Source: Helicobacter sp. NHP19-012
GTDB taxonomy: Bacteria; Campylobacterota; Campylobacteria; Campylobacterales; Helicobacteraceae
Direction of reading: 5' to 3'
Length of the DNA stretch: 64,000 bases
NCBI RefSeq assembly: GCF_019703325.1
Contig: NZ_AP024819.1
Location: forward strand, 434,001 to 498,000
Made by a program: the position numbers and the translations under genes. Shown here in pieces: positions 50,313-59,895 of the stretch (positions within the stretch are counted from its first letter, which is position 1; each line of letters opens with the position of its first letter). Below the pieces are notes generated by a model that saw only the letters and a list, made by a program, of their open reading frames with translations, did no database searches and had not been told where the DNA came from.

Positions 50313-51580
50313 TCACCCACCCGCTAAAGACGGGTGGGCTTCTTGCTTCAACGATCCATAACTAGCTATATCCAGTATGTAGCCATACTTGGTTACAACC
50401 CCATCAGCGGAATCTCCACAAGCGTAACTTCGGGTCATCCCTACCCTAGTTTTATCTACCTTGATAGCGTGTCGCTCATCTAGCATTCCCAAAGCATAGT
50501 TTCTAATGTTGATGCTAGCATTGAGGTCTCTGTGATGGTGTGTTTGACAACAAGGGCAGACAAAATTTCTAATATGGAGTGGCTTTTTACCGGTATTGCT
50601 CCCACAGGTCGAGCAGATTTGAGAGCTAGGGAAGTATTGGTCAATTTTGATAAGGGTTTTACCCTTCCAACCAGCCTTATATTCTAATAGACTAATAAGC
50701 CTAGACCAGCTGGCATTGGCAATGCTCTTAGCTAGTTTGTGGTTTTTGACCAAATTCCTAACTTTCAAGGTTTCTACTGCTAGCAAATCGTATTGATTGG
50801 TTATTATCTCATTACTGATTTTATGTAGGTAGTCCTCTCTGCTATTGCTGATAGAGGCGTGGATTTGTGCCACTTTCTTTGCTTGTTTTTTTCTATTACT
50901 AGAACCTTTGAGTTTTTTAGACAATCTCCTTTGCGCTTTAGTGAGTTTGGTTTGTAGATTCTGGAAAAACTTTTTATATGGGTAGAACACGCCATTACTG
51001 GCGATGACTAAAGACTCTAAACCCATATCTAAACCCACAGCTTTTCTGATAGTTGTGGGTTTAGGTTCAGGCTTATTGTCCTCATAACTGACAGAGAGAT
51101 AGTATTTATCTGCTACACAAGAGATAAACCCCTGTTTGACGATAGAGTTTGTAGGCAAATGCCTATGAAACTTGGCTTTAATAGCTTCTTTGAATTTGGG
51201 TAGCTTGACTTGGTTGTTTCCTAAATCCATCTCTAAGTGTTGCGGGACACAGAAAGATTGCTTGGCATACTTCTTAGATTTGAATCTAGGATAATCTGCC
51301 ACTTAGAGAAAAACCTATCAAAGGCTGTTGTCAGCTGTCTTAGTGCCATCTGCAAGCTTTGCGAATTGCATTCACTTAGATAAGCATAAGACTCTTGTTT
51401 TTTGAGAGTAGTAAGCACCTTTTGCATGCTGAAGTAATTTTCTTTAATGCCTAGTGCGTATTGCTTTTGGCGGTATGCTAAAAAGTAATTATAGATCACT
51501 CTAGCACAACCAAAATGCTTGTGTATCAAGGTTTTTTGTTCAACACTAGGGTAAATTCTAAACTTTATTGCTTTAAGCAA
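50313..51580 (-). pseudogene. tnpB: tnpB of the IS605-type element, one frameshift
   Basis: The first 100 residues (LKAIKFRIYPSVEQKTLIHK to AFDRFFSKW) are in one frame; near 51300 a shift leads to ADYPRFKSKKYAKQSF and the rest of the protein. RuvC residues are present: AVGLDMGLESLVIAS, AVETLKVRNL and CQTHHHRDLNASINI, with a four-Cys zinc ribbon (CSTCG, CPCC). The catalytic part is complete, so one compensating base would restore an RNA-guided nuclease of about 430 residues. It starts at a TTG. Confidence 0.85.
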
Positions 51581-51649
51581 TTTCTTACGCCTTAACTATT
51601 TTACATTATTATAACATAATTTTATAAAATATTTTTGAGGTGTAGAGCT

Positions 51650-52077
51650 ATGAAAGAAAACCATTACAAACTCAAAGGCTATTTATCCACAAACAGGAGC
51701 AAACATAATCTAAAAGCCCATTTGATTTTAGTGTGTAAATACAGAAAAAAGTTGCTCGTAGGAGATGTGGCTATTTTTATAAAGTCTGTGGTTGAGGAGA
51801 TAGAGGAAAGTTCAGATTTTATCATCATAGCAATGGAGACAGACAAAGACCATTTACACTTGATGATTCAGTATATCCCTAGAGTGTCTATCAGTTCCAT
51901 CATCTTGCGCATCAAGCAGATTACCACTTATAGGGTTTGGAGAGAACCAAGATTTATCCCGTTCTTGCGCAAGCATTTTGGAAAGAACAAAAGTTTTGGA
52001 CAGATGGATTTTTTGCCTGTTCCATAGGAGAAGCTAACCCAGAAACTATCAAAAGATACATAGAAAATCAAGGGTAG
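51650..52077 (+). pseudogene. tnpA: Y1 HUH transposase TnpA of the IS605-type element, frameshifted
   Basis: From ATG 51650 (MKENHYKLKGYLSTNRSKHN) the frame has the HUH metal site in DKDHLHLMIQY (about residue 66). After FLRKHF a one-base loss at a T4 run (about 51970) ends the frame early at 52027. The other frame gives WKEQKFWTDGFFACSIGEAN and then KRYIENQ, where the family's catalytic Tyr lies, ending at 52077. The encoded truncated protein thus lacks the nucleophile. Confidence 0.85.
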
Positions 52078-52128
52078 AGGGCATTCATCCCACCCGCTAA
52101 AGACGAGTGGGATTTCTGCCGGAGAGTT

Positions 52129-52415
52129 TTAAAACCTAACTTAGAACAATATAACTCCAAAACCTGCACTTGGCGGATTAAGTCCTCTTTTTGGTCGGCA
52201 CTAGAAACACGGGTATAGGCGATGGTTTTGCGGCTATCGTTATGAAAAACAATGTTTTTGTTGATATTTTTAAGGCTCTCTAGCTTGTATCTCCGCTCGC
52301 CGCCTTTTGTGTAGTTATCGGGTTTAAGTAAGCCTTTTTTCTCCCAATTTCTCAAAGTTTGGATACTGACACCTAAAATCTTGCTTGCCTATCCTATGGA
52401 TAACAAATCATTCAT
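52129..52415 (-). pseudogene. IS607 serine recombinase, 5' part (copy 2)
   Basis: MNDLLSIG from ATG 52415 is followed by an in-frame TAG where copy 1 has a Gln codon, then ASKILGVSIQTLRNWEKKGL and AYTRVSSADQKEDLIRQV with the catalytic Ser, ending at the IS605-type junction after YCSKLGF. So copy 2 carries a nonsense mutation as well as the insertion. Confidence 0.85.
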
Positions 52416-52551
52416 GCCGACATAGCAGTACCTAAAAACTTAAAATCATATAAAAAATTTATAGAAAATTATAGGATTTTATAGAATTTATGCTTCTGTT
52501 GCTAGCCCCACAAGGGGTAGCTCTAGTTAAAAGCAAAGACCTAATTAATCC

Positions 52552-53571
52552 TCATGAATGCGGTAGGTCATAGACCGGGCAATCTTTCACGCCGATGTGT
52601 TTTCGTGTAAACTTTTCCACATTTTCTTGAGCTTTTTTGGGATTGTTAACCCAAGTTTTATAGAACTCAAAAGGACATTCGGCGACGCCCTTATCCCCAT
52701 CACCGCTGACAAACACTCCGCTATAGCCTCTGTGCATGAGTTTAAAGAGCTGGTTTTGGCTTTGGTCGTATTTTCTAGCATCGCGGATTTGGTGGACTGA
52801 AAGCTGTGCGTATTGGATGCCGTTTTCTTCCTCTCCACACTCGCCCAAAGTGTGCCCATCAAAGCCCACAATGCTAGAGTGTCCAAAATAAGAATAAACC
52901 CCATCAAACCCAGCTGCATTAGCCACAGCCACATAGCATTGATTTGCCCATGCCATGGTCTTAACCATATTAATTTGCTGCTCTTTAGCAGGATACATGT
53001 AGCCTTGGCAGCGCACAATGAGCTCTGCCCCTTTCATTGCACAATCGCGCCAAATTTCAGGGTAGTTTCCATCATCACAGATAATTAAAGAAACTTTCAT
53101 GCCCTTTGGTCCGTCCACCACATAAGTTTTATCCCCAGGATACCAACATTCCACTGGGCACCAAGGCAAAATTTTGCGGTATTTTTGCACAATTTCACCC
53201 TTATCGTTGATTAAAATCAAGGTGTTGTAAGGGTTTTTATGTGCATGCTCATGTTTTTCACCGGTTAAAGAAAACACTCCCCACACTTTATTCTTCTTGC
53301 ACGCTTCAGAAAAAACAGCGGTTTCTTCACCCGGAACACTAACAGCTGTGTCAAACATTTCTTGTCTATCATACATGATTCCTTGTGTGCTGTATTCGGG
53401 GAAGATAATGAGATCTAGCCCTGGCAAGCCTGTTTTAATCCCTGCAATCATCTTAGCGATATTGTGGCAATTTTCTAACACCTCTTGCCTAGTGTGTAGC
53501 CTAGGCATTTTGTAGTTAACAACTGCCACACCCACTGTATCTGGACTGCTACTAATATCACCATGTCTCAT
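52552..53571 (-). CDS. amiE: aliphatic amidase
   Basis: 339 residues, nitrilase superfamily. AmiE hydrolyses short amides such as acetamide or propionamide to ammonia and acid, a nitrogen and acid-resistance source for gastric Helicobacter. Catalytic residues Glu (FPEYSTQG, about 59), Lys (YRKILPW, about 134) and Cys ([10 protein letters not shown], about 166) are in place. GAGGAGA precedes the ATG. In H. pylori amiE responds to ammonia, nickel and iron regulators; I cannot see those sites clearly here. It lies intact 45 bp from the second IS607-type element. Confidence 0.96.
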   Translation of the reverse strand: MRHGDISSSPDTVGVAVVNYKMPRLHTRQEVLENCHNIAKMIAGIKTGLPGLDLIIFPEYSTQGIMYDRQEMFDTAVSVPGEETAVFSEACKKNKVWGVFSLTGEKHEHAHKNPYNTLILINDKGEIVQKYRKILPWCPVECWYPGDKTYVVDGPKGMKVSLIICDDGNYPEIWRDCAMKGAELIVRCQGYMYPAKEQQINMVKTMAWANQCYVAVANAAGFDGVYSYFGHSSIVGFDGHTLGECGEEENGIQYAQLSVHQIRDARKYDQSQNQLFKLMHRGYSGVFVSGDGDKGVAECPFEFYKTWVNNPKKAQENVEKFTRKHIGVKDCPVYDLPHS

Positions 53572-53816
53572 AAAAGTCTCCTCAATTTTTTAGAGTTTCA
53601 AAAACTCAAAGGAGGAATTTAAGATAGTAAGATTAATGATTAGCAACTCATAAGAACTATGCAGTTGAGCTATTAAACCCTTAAATCCTTATGTGATCGT
53701 TACACGCAAACGACAGAAAAACAAAAAGACTTTTTAAATCTGTAAAACCTCACTTATAATTGTCTGCCTACCTAAAAATGATTCTTACCATAAGATAAAT
53801 GCCACTTATGTTTATA

Positions 53817-53825
53817 TGGTATAGT
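53817..53825 (+). promoter_or_regulatory. extended -10 promoter of the hydrolase gene
   Basis: TGGTATAGT, a TGn-TATAGT box, is 45 bp before the hydrolase ATG at 53870, which also has GGAGCT at ribosome-site distance. The 298-bp gap between the divergent amiE and hydrolase genes holds no other gene. Confidence 0.55.
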
Positions 53826-53869
53826 GCTTCTAATCCTTGATAAATCAAAATTAAAATTTGGAGCTATAG

Positions 53870-54853
53870 ATGTATCAATTAAAAGTTTTTGGATTAGTGG
53901 CATTAGCCACACTTGCCTTTGCCACAGACCTAGACAAAGTGCCAAATCCCCTTGATAACATGCCACCCCCCTTAAGGGGCAAAATGCACCCCATCCACAC
54001 GCAACATGTGGGGCGCAAATACCTAGACATCGCCTACGCAAAACAATCTCAAGCCCAAAAATTAGACATTTACCTACCTAAAGTCGGCAAAGCCCCCTAT
54101 CCGGTGATTTTGGCCATCCATGGGGGTGGGTTTGCCTTTGGGGACAAGGCAACAGGTGAGATCAACCCCCAAATGCACGCCCTAAAGCTTGGCTACGCAG
54201 TTGTGAGCGCAAATTACCGCCTATCCAAAGAAGCCCCCTTCCCTGCCGCCATTTACGACCTTAAGGCCGCCGTGCGCTTCATCAAAGCCCACGCCAAGCA
54301 ATACCACCTAGACCCACATAAAATCATCGCTTGGGGTGACTCAGCAGGGGGCAATTTGGCTTCAATGCTTGGCACAACGGCATTTCACCCCGAGCTAGAG
54401 GATTTGACAATGGGTAATCCCACGCAAACAAGCCAAGTACAGGCAGTGGTGGATTTTTATGGACCCATTGATTTTAGCACCATGGACGTGCAGTTTAAGC
54501 AAAGCGGACAAACATCCTTTCAAGAACACAACGCCCCCAACTCCGCCGAGTCTTTATACATGGGCGTTGCCATTTCTAAAATCCCTAACCTAGTGAAGTT
54601 TGCCAACCCCGCAAGTTACATCTCTAAAAACACACCCCCCTTCTTTATCATGAACGGCTCTAAGGACCCTATTGTGCCTACACAGCAAAGTATGCTTTTT
54701 GCAAAAGCTTTGCAAAAGGTGCTGGGTAAAGACAAGGTGGTTTATATCCAATTACCAGGGGCAGGACATGGCGGTCCTACCTTTGAAGAGTCTAAAAACC
54801 TAGCCCCCATTTTTGCCTTTCTAAAGAAATGGCACTTAGCACCTTCGCATTGA
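53870..54853 (+). CDS. secreted alpha/beta hydrolase (esterase/lipase family)
   Basis: 327 residues with a signal peptide (MYQLKVFGLVALATLAFA). The oxyanion motif IHGGGFAFG (about residue 84), nucleophile GDSAGG (about 163), Asp in GSKDPIVP (about 268) and His in GAGHGG (about 300) complete the triad of HSL/BD-FAE-type carboxylesterases. Likely periplasmic. Substrate unknown; short acyl esters or acetylated sugars are typical. It appears monocistronic, followed by a hairpin. Confidence 0.88.
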   Translation: MYQLKVFGLVALATLAFATDLDKVPNPLDNMPPPLRGKMHPIHTQHVGRKYLDIAYAKQSQAQKLDIYLPKVGKAPYPVILAIHGGGFAFGDKATGEINPQMHALKLGYAVVSANYRLSKEAPFPAAIYDLKAAVRFIKAHAKQYHLDPHKIIAWGDSAGGNLASMLGTTAFHPELEDLTMGNPTQTSQVQAVVDFYGPIDFSTMDVQFKQSGQTSFQEHNAPNSAESLYMGVAISKIPNLVKFANPASYISKNTPPFFIMNGSKDPIVPTQQSMLFAKALQKVLGKDKVVYIQLPGAGHGGPTFEESKNLAPIFAFLKKWHLAPSH

Positions 54854-54932
54854 AAAAGTGTTTAAATATTAAATATAAATCATTGGATAAAGTTCACCAC
54901 TACCACTGGCTCTAAGGGCAAGGAGAAAGTAA

Positions 54933-54959
54933 GGGGTTAAGTTTAAATGTCTTAACCCC
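54933..54959 (+). terminator. hairpin downstream of the hydrolase gene
   Basis: GGGGTTAAG and CTTAACCCC form a perfect 9-bp stem with a 9-base loop, about 80 bp after the hydrolase stop, followed by CCTTT. The rest of 54854-55136 holds no gene. Confidence 0.6.
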
Positions 54960-55136
54960 CTTTAAAGCCATAAGCCACTTCATCGGCACAAAGCACTCCC
55001 CACCCTTGCTGGTGCTGAAAAAATTATATTTGCTCGTAATTAAGTCGAGTCAGAAGGATAACTAAAAACCGCTGGCGATCTTTTTTAGATCTATAAAAAA
55101 TGTCTTAGGGCCAATCTTAGCCATAAACGCTCTTCA

Positions 55137-56111
55137 TTAAAATATCTGTCTATGCTTGAGATTGAGCAAAAAATCGCAAATAACGGGATTGGGGACAAAA
55201 GAGTGGGGGTCATGGGTGTTGTTGATTGCCATGCCAACAAAATCCCCAACGCTGTTAAAAAAAGGTCTACCATACATGGTCTCATTTGCTTTGGAGTACT
55301 GGGTTTGCTTCAAGACTTGGTGCATGTCTTGGACTATAAAAGCGTTTGTTTTACTCACTTTAGGGTAATACATATGTAAACCGGGCTGGGCATTCTTACA
55401 TTTTGAGAGATTTTGGGCATATTTTCTGTAAATGCGGGCATGGTAGAAACTCTCGGGGCGGGTTTGGCAAAAGTCGTTGGTGAAGGCGTGCGTGTTTAAG
55501 AGGGCTAGCCCCCGATTGCGGTCAATCGCCTTAATGTGTAGCCTTGCTACGCAAATCAGCACAGGTGCGCTGTCGTCTTGCATTTGCGCCATAAAGGTCG
55601 TGGCGTACATGCCTTTGTCGTAGGCAAGTTCAGCAGAGGTCAAAACATGCCCCTTTTGCAGCAACAGCCCATAGCCTTGTTTGTAATGCCCATCCCCAAA
55701 GTAGGCGGTCAAAAACACCGCGCTGTAAATCCATGGGTGCAAAGCGGTGTGTTTGCTCTGCTGTATGTATTCAAGGTTGGGGCTGGGGGTGTTGTGGCTA
55801 TTATGTGGTGTGTGCGCTGCTTTGGTGTGGTTAGGCTCTGTGGTGGGGGTGTAACTAGAGGTTTGTTTTTGTATTTGCGGGGTGCGGGTGTTATTATGCT
55901 GTGGCGTTGGGGTGTGGTGGGTGCTAGACTCTTGTGGTGTTGCGTGGTCTTTGGGGGTGTGGTTTGGGGTGGTGCTAGTTTGGTCTTTATGCTCTTTGTG
56001 GGGGTGGTGGTGGATTAAAGAGGTGTCTAGGGCTTCTTGCGCTTGCGCCCCTAAGAGCCCTCCGCCTAAGACAAGATAAACCACCAAAACACCAATATGT
56101 TGCATAAGCAT
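55137..56111 (-). CDS. secreted His-rich protein with trypsin-like domain, apparently inactive
   Basis: 324 residues. A signal peptide (MLMQHIGVLVVYLVLGGGLL) is followed by about 90 residues rich in His, Thr, Pro and Asn, starting SLIHHHPHKEHKDQ. The C-terminal 190 residues resemble a trypsin-like fold: GYGLLLQKGHVLTSAELAYD, DRNRGLALLN and GRPFFNSVGDFVGMAINN. Where active proteases have T-A-H, D-x-A-L-L and G-x-S-G these read S-A-E, R-G-L-A-L-L and G-R-P, so the triad seems lost. The His segment could bind nickel or zinc. It is divergent from ppiA, about the HP1440 position. Confidence 0.6.
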   Translation of the reverse strand: MLMQHIGVLVVYLVLGGGLLGAQAQEALDTSLIHHHPHKEHKDQTSTTPNHTPKDHATPQESSTHHTPTPQHNNTRTPQIQKQTSSYTPTTEPNHTKAAHTPHNSHNTPSPNLEYIQQSKHTALHPWIYSAVFLTAYFGDGHYKQGYGLLLQKGHVLTSAELAYDKGMYATTFMAQMQDDSAPVLICVARLHIKAIDRNRGLALLNTHAFTNDFCQTRPESFYHARIYRKYAQNLSKCKNAQPGLHMYYPKVSKTNAFIVQDMHQVLKQTQYSKANETMYGRPFFNSVGDFVGMAINNTHDPHSFVPNPVICDFLLNLKHRQIF

Positions 56112-56179
56112 CCCATAACATAAATTAAGGGGGAAATCGGTAAAATGCCCCGATCGTTTAATTTTTTCAAGGACAAATT

Positions 56180-56674
56180 TTGAGTATGAAACCCCTAAAA
56201 GTTTTTGAAACCAATCCTAGAGATTTAGAAAGCTACCACACCGCCACAATCAACACGAGCAAGGGGGCGATCAAGGTCCGTCTCTTTGGCAACGATGCAC
56301 CCCAAGCCGTAACAAACTTTGCGACCTTAGCCAACGAGGGCTTTTACAATGGCTTGAATTTTCATAGGGTCATCGCCGGCTTTGTCGCCCAAGGGGGTTG
56401 TCCGCTTGGCACGGGCACGGGCGGGCCCGATTACCGCATTAGATGTGAGGTAGAAAACAATCCCCACAAACACAAAAGAGGGGCAATGAGTATGGCGCAC
56501 GCAGGGCGCGACACGGGGGGAAGCCAATTCTTTTTGTGCTTTGCACCCCAGCCCCACTTAGATGGCGAGCACACAGTGTTCGGGCAGATTGAAGACGAGG
56601 CGAGCTTACAAGTTTTAGACAGCCTAAAGCAGGGCGACAAGATCGAGAGCGTCCAAATTTCGGCGCAATCTTAA
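56180..56674 (+). CDS. ppiA: cyclophilin-type peptidyl-prolyl isomerase
   Basis: 164 residues with [13 protein letters not shown] (about 57-69), [21 protein letters not shown] and other cyclophilin active-site text. No signal peptide, so probably cytoplasmic. Starts at a TTG at 56180 (AAGGA six bases before) or ATG 56186. First gene of the run into csrA, 6 bp apart. Confidence 0.92.
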   Translation: MSMKPLKVFETNPRDLESYHTATINTSKGAIKVRLFGNDAPQAVTNFATLANEGFYNGLNFHRVIAGFVAQGGCPLGTGTGGPDYRIRCEVENNPHKHKRGAMSMAHAGRDTGGSQFFLCFAPQPHLDGEHTVFGQIEDEASLQVLDSLKQGDKIESVQISAQS

Positions 56675-56680
56675 GTTTGT

Positions 56681-56917
56681 ATGCTGATTTTATCGCGCAA
56701 ATTGGGGGAGGGGGTTGTCGTGGGCGACTCCGTTTATGTGCGCGTGATCTCTATTGATAAGGGGAGTGTGAAGTTGGGCTTTGAAGCCCCCCCCCACACC
56801 TTGATTTTGCGTTCAGAGCTTAAAGAGGCGGTGGCTTTGGAGAATAAAAAAGCGTCTAAAGATGTGAACGACGCGCTTTTAGTCGGTATAGGCAAACAAT
56901 TAGGCAAGATAGATTGA
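56681..56917 (+). CDS. csrA: carbon storage regulator CsrA
   Basis: 78 residues, [23 protein letters not shown], a clear CsrA. It binds GGA-containing mRNA leaders as a dimer; in H. pylori it affects motility and stress genes. Its stop overlaps the ispE TTG. Confidence 0.96.
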   Translation: MLILSRKLGEGVVVGDSVYVRVISIDKGSVKLGFEAPPHTLILRSELKEAVALENKKASKDVNDALLVGIGKQLGKID

Positions 56918-57681
56918 TTTTTAGTTGCCCCGTTTATCCAAAAGTTAATGTCTTTTTAAAGGTGGTTGGCAAAGAGGGGCAGTATCATTTACTACACTCT
57001 CGTTTGTGTGTGGTGCAAAATTTACACGATGTGCTCTGCGTAAAAAGCGCGTCTAAGTTTAGCCTAAAGGGTGACTTTGGCTGTGCGCTAGAGCAAAACA
57101 CTCTTTACAAGGCGTGGCAACTCTTAAAAGAGAGGGTAAACCCCACCTTGCGCCCCAGATTGGAGCAAATCCATATAGAAGTGGAGAAGCATATCCCCTT
57201 AGGTGGGGGGCTTGGGGGTTCAAGTGCAAATGCCGGGGTATTTTTAAGAGAAGTGAATCAACATTTGGAATTGGGCTTAAGTTTAGAGCAGCTTTACACG
57301 ATCGGGACAAAAGTGGGGGCGGATGTGAATTTTTTTATCTCAGGCTTTGCTAGTGCAAATGTCAGCCACTTTGGGGAGGTGGTGAGAGGCTTTAGCGAAC
57401 CCCCCTTAGAAGTGCAACTTGGCACCCCGCCCTTTGAGTGCTCTACGGCTAGGGTGTATCAAGCCTTTAGCACTTTCACAGACTTTAACCCAACTTGGCT
57501 AAAAACCCCAAGTAAGCAACTTTTACAAACCCACAGCGCAAGCGATCTAAACGATCTACTCACCCCCGCTTTAGAGTGCTACCCTGCCTTAAAAGAGTGG
57601 GCGCAGGGGCTGGATAAAAATTATACATGGTTTTTTAGCGGGAGTGGGGCGAGCTTTTTTGGCATGAGGGGGCAGGTATGA
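56914..57681 (+). CDS. ispE: 4-diphosphocytidyl-2-C-methyl-D-erythritol kinase
   Basis: 255 residues, GHMP kinase of the MEP isoprenoid pathway. [13 protein letters not shown] at the N-terminus, [14 protein letters not shown] (about 91-104) as ATP loop and [11 protein letters not shown] near the end. The start is a TTG in a TTGA overlap with csrA. Ends in a 4-bp overlap with smpB. Confidence 0.95.
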   Translation: MIFSCPVYPKVNVFLKVVGKEGQYHLLHSRLCVVQNLHDVLCVKSASKFSLKGDFGCALEQNTLYKAWQLLKERVNPTLRPRLEQIHIEVEKHIPLGGGLGGSSANAGVFLREVNQHLELGLSLEQLYTIGTKVGADVNFFISGFASANVSHFGEVVRGFSEPPLEVQLGTPPFECSTARVYQAFSTFTDFNPTWLKTPSKQLLQTHSASDLNDLLTPALECYPALKEWAQGLDKNYTWFFSGSGASFFGMRGQV

Positions 57682-58130
57682 AAGAGATTGCCCATAACAA
57701 GAAAGCCTTTTTTGACTACGAGATTCTAGAGAGTTTGGAAGCGGGGGTTGTGTTGGTGGGGGCTGAGGTCAAAGCCATTCGGGCGGGGCGTGTCAATTTA
57801 AAGGATAATTTTGTTAAGATAGTCAAGGGTGAAGCCTTTTTGTTTGGCGTGCATGTGGCGCATTTGCAAACCGCAAACGCCCACTACACGCCCGATGAAA
57901 GGCGGGTGCGTAAGCTGTTGCTCCACAAAAAACAGCTTGCTAAGTGGCATGCCCAAGTGGGGCAGCAACGCCTAAGCATTGTGGCTTTGAAGTTGTATTT
58001 TAATGCGAGAAATCGGGTAAAATTGCAAGTCGCCCTCGTGCGGGGCAAAAAACTTTATGACAAGAGAGAGAGCATGAAACAAAGGGTTTTAGACATGGAA
58101 GCCAAGAGCCAATTAAAGCATAGAGGATAG
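57678..58130 (+). CDS. smpB: SsrA-binding protein
   Basis: 150 residues. NKKAFFDYEILESLEAGVVLVGAEVKAIR and the basic C-tail with YDKRESMKQR are canonical for SmpB, the tmRNA partner in ribosome rescue. The ssrA gene itself is not in the window. Confidence 0.97.
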   Translation: MKEIAHNKKAFFDYEILESLEAGVVLVGAEVKAIRAGRVNLKDNFVKIVKGEAFLFGVHVAHLQTANAHYTPDERRVRKLLLHKKQLAKWHAQVGQQRLSIVALKLYFNARNRVKLQVALVRGKKLYDKRESMKQRVLDMEAKSQLKHRG

Positions 58131-58134
58131 TTTA

Positions 58135-58602
58135 ATGGGTGGCTTTAACTTAAAAGAAATGGTAGATTATGGGATTTTGGGCTTTTTGGGTTTTTTATCC
58201 ATCATTGTCATCGCTATCGGGATCGAACGGGTGTGGTTTTACGCCACGGTGCGGGTAGATGATTACAGCGACAAGCGCAAACTAGAGCTGGATTTGCACC
58301 GCCGACTAACCCTAGTCGCCACCATCGGCTCTAATGCGCCCTATGTGGGGCTTTTAGGCACGGTGACCGGGATTATGATCACCTTTATTGAGCTTGGCAA
58401 CACCACAGGCGTAGACACGAAGGCGATCATGGTCGGGTTGGCATTGGCTTTAAAGTCTACGGGCATGGGGTTGATTGTGGCGATCCCCTCTGTGGTGATT
58501 TATAACATGTTGGTGCGTAAGAGCGAAATCATCGCCACCAAGTGGGACATCTACCATAACCCCGCCCAGGGCCAAAGTTTCAACCGCCTAGACATGGATT
58601 AG
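58135..58602 (+). CDS. exbB: ExbB-like energy-transducing membrane protein
   Basis: 155 residues with three membrane segments: an N-terminal one (LGFLGFLSIIVIAIGI), then GSNAPYVGLLGTVTGIMITF and GMGLIVAIPSVVIYNML, the MotA/TolQ/ExbB channel pattern. With ExbD it uses proton flow to power TonB-type uptake, including iron or nickel receptors. tonB does not follow here. exbD starts 9 bp downstream. Confidence 0.93.
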   Translation: MGGFNLKEMVDYGILGFLGFLSIIVIAIGIERVWFYATVRVDDYSDKRKLELDLHRRLTLVATIGSNAPYVGLLGTVTGIMITFIELGNTTGVDTKAIMVGLALALKSTGMGLIVAIPSVVIYNMLVRKSEIIATKWDIYHNPAQGQSFNRLDMD

Positions 58603-58611
58603 GATTACAAA

Positions 58612-59010
58612 ATGAAAAAAATCGACTCAATGAATGTTGTCCCATTCATTGACATTATGCTGGTGCTCTTAGTGATTGTTTTGACCACTGCTTCTTTTGT
58701 TTCTACTTCTAAACTCCCCATCAATATCCCCAAGGTGGATCAAAGCTCGGATAAAGCCGAAGATGTCCTCAATAAAAAACAAGTGAGCATTGCCATCTCC
58801 CACAAGGGCGAATTTTATTTAGACAAAAAAAAGGTGAGCTTTGAGGCGTTGAGGCGGGCGGTTTCAGGTTATCCCAAAGACACACCCATCATTTTACAAG
58901 GCGATAAAAACAGCAATTTAGACAGCTTTGTCAAAGTCGTGGATTTGCTCCAAACCCATAACCTCAACCAACTCTATATTCTCGTAGAAGACAAAAACAG
59001 CACCCACTGA
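58612..59010 (+). CDS. exbD: ExbD-like energy-transducing protein
   Basis: 132 residues. A short cytoplasmic N-terminus, one membrane helix containing the conserved proton-carrying Asp (NVVPFIDIMLVLLVIVLTT) and a periplasmic domain. It pairs with ExbB just upstream. Confidence 0.93.
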   Translation: MKKIDSMNVVPFIDIMLVLLVIVLTTASFVSTSKLPINIPKVDQSSDKAEDVLNKKQVSIAISHKGEFYLDKKKVSFEALRRAVSGYPKDTPIILQGDKNSNLDSFVKVVDLLQTHNLNQLYILVEDKNSTH

Positions 59011-59073
59011 ATTTAGATAGCTTTTAGCCAACTTTGGCTAGAATGGTCCTTTTGAAAATTTTAAAGGAAAACA

Positions 59074-59208
59074 ATGAAACGGACTTACCAACCCCACAAC
59101 ACGCCTAGAAAGCGCACGCATGGTTTTCTTGTGAGGATGAAGACCAAGAACGGGAGAAAGGTCATCAAAGCCCGCCGTGCCAAAGGAAGGAAACAACTAG
59201 CCGTTTGA
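59074..59208 (+). CDS. rpmH: 50S ribosomal protein L34
   Basis: 44 residues, [18 protein letters not shown], very basic, with AAAGGAAA before the ATG. Followed 10 bp later by rnpA, the universal order. Confidence 0.98.
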   Translation: MKRTYQPHNTPRKRTHGFLVRMKTKNGRKVIKARRAKGRKQLAV

Positions 59209-59218
59209 TTTTTGCGGC

Positions 59219-59578
59219 GTGCAATCCCTAAAAACCACCAAGCAATTTTCTTACACCTATAAAAAGGGCATGCGGACACATCGGGTGTTTTTTGCCATTT
59301 ACAGCTTGCCCCTAGAGGGTTTGCCCCCTTTTTTTGGAAACCCTAAGACTTCCTTGCTCGGGCTTAGCGTGTCTAAGAAAGTGGGTAAGGCGGTGCAAAG
59401 AAACTTGCTCAAAAGGCGGGTACGCACCATTTTAAGCCATGCCCACCTAGAAAAGCAGGTGCTGGTCTTTGTGGCAAAGGTGGGGATTGCTAGTCTAAGT
59501 TATACAGAGTTGAAACAGCAGATTTTGGCATGCCTTAAACGCAAACACCCCCACAAGGGCGCACTGAGGCGTGTATGA
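59219..59578 (+). CDS. rnpA: ribonuclease P protein component
   Basis: 119 residues from a GTG. The RNR motif is RNLLKRRVRTILSH (about residue 61-74), preceded by LGLSVSKKVGKAV. It assists the RNase P RNA in trimming tRNA 5' ends. Overlaps yidD by 4 bp. Confidence 0.95.
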   Translation: MQSLKTTKQFSYTYKKGMRTHRVFFAIYSLPLEGLPPFFGNPKTSLLGLSVSKKVGKAVQRNLLKRRVRTILSHAHLEKQVLVFVAKVGIASLSYTELKQQILACLKRKHPHKGALRRV

Positions 59579-59895
59579 GAGTTGTCCTAGCCTTGCTTAC
59601 CTTTTACCGCAACCATGTATCGCCCCTAAAGCCTGCCACTTGCCGCTTTTACCCGAGTTGCTCCACTTATGCGCTGTGGCTCTTAAAAAACGAGTCTTTT
59701 CTAAAAGCCCTTTTTAAAACCGCTAGGCGGATTTTGTCCTGCCACCCCTTTCACCCCGGTGGGCTAGACTACCCGACCACAAGCAAGTCCTTAAGCCCTA
59801 AATTCTGCGCCCCAAATGCGTTTAAGCTAGTTTATTACCTAGTGCCTACAAGCCCAGGCGTCCACACTTACTATATTCTCAAGGTACACTCGTGA
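59575..59895 (+). CDS. yidD: membrane protein insertion efficiency factor YidD
   Basis: 106 residues with YRNHVSPLKPATCRFYPSCSTYAL, the invariant Cys-rich YidD (DUF37) core. It sits between rnpA and yidC as in most bacteria. The C-terminal third is longer and more variable than usual. Confidence 0.93.
   Translation: MRVVLALLTFYRNHVSPLKPATCRFYPSCSTYALWLLKNESFLKALFKTARRILSCHPFHPGGLDYPTTSKSLSPKFCAPNAFKLVYYLVPTSPGVHTYYILKVHS

Larger units (their letters stand above)
50308..52128. mobile_element. IS200/IS605-type element (about 1.82 kb) nested in IS607 copy 2
   Basis: Contains divergent Y1 tnpA (+) and tnpB (-). Both ends have the subterminal hairpin CCCACCCGCTAAAGACGGGTGGG (one base different at the right: GACGAGTGGG), typical of IS605-family ends. 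Boundaries were set by alignment with the uninterrupted recombinase of copy 1. A TTAAA (TTTAA on the other strand) at the right junction fits the known IS605 target preference. Confidence 0.85.
48649..52507 (-). mobile_element. IS607-type element, copy 2, interrupted by an IS605-type element
   Basis: Its outer ends match copy 1 (CC-core and CTTACAAACC at the left, CTAGCCCC at the right), but it is 3.86 kb because a 1.8-kb IS605-type element sits in its recombinase gene. Both its tnpB and recombinase are broken, so it is immobile by itself. It lies 45 bp downstream of amiE. Confidence 0.82.
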
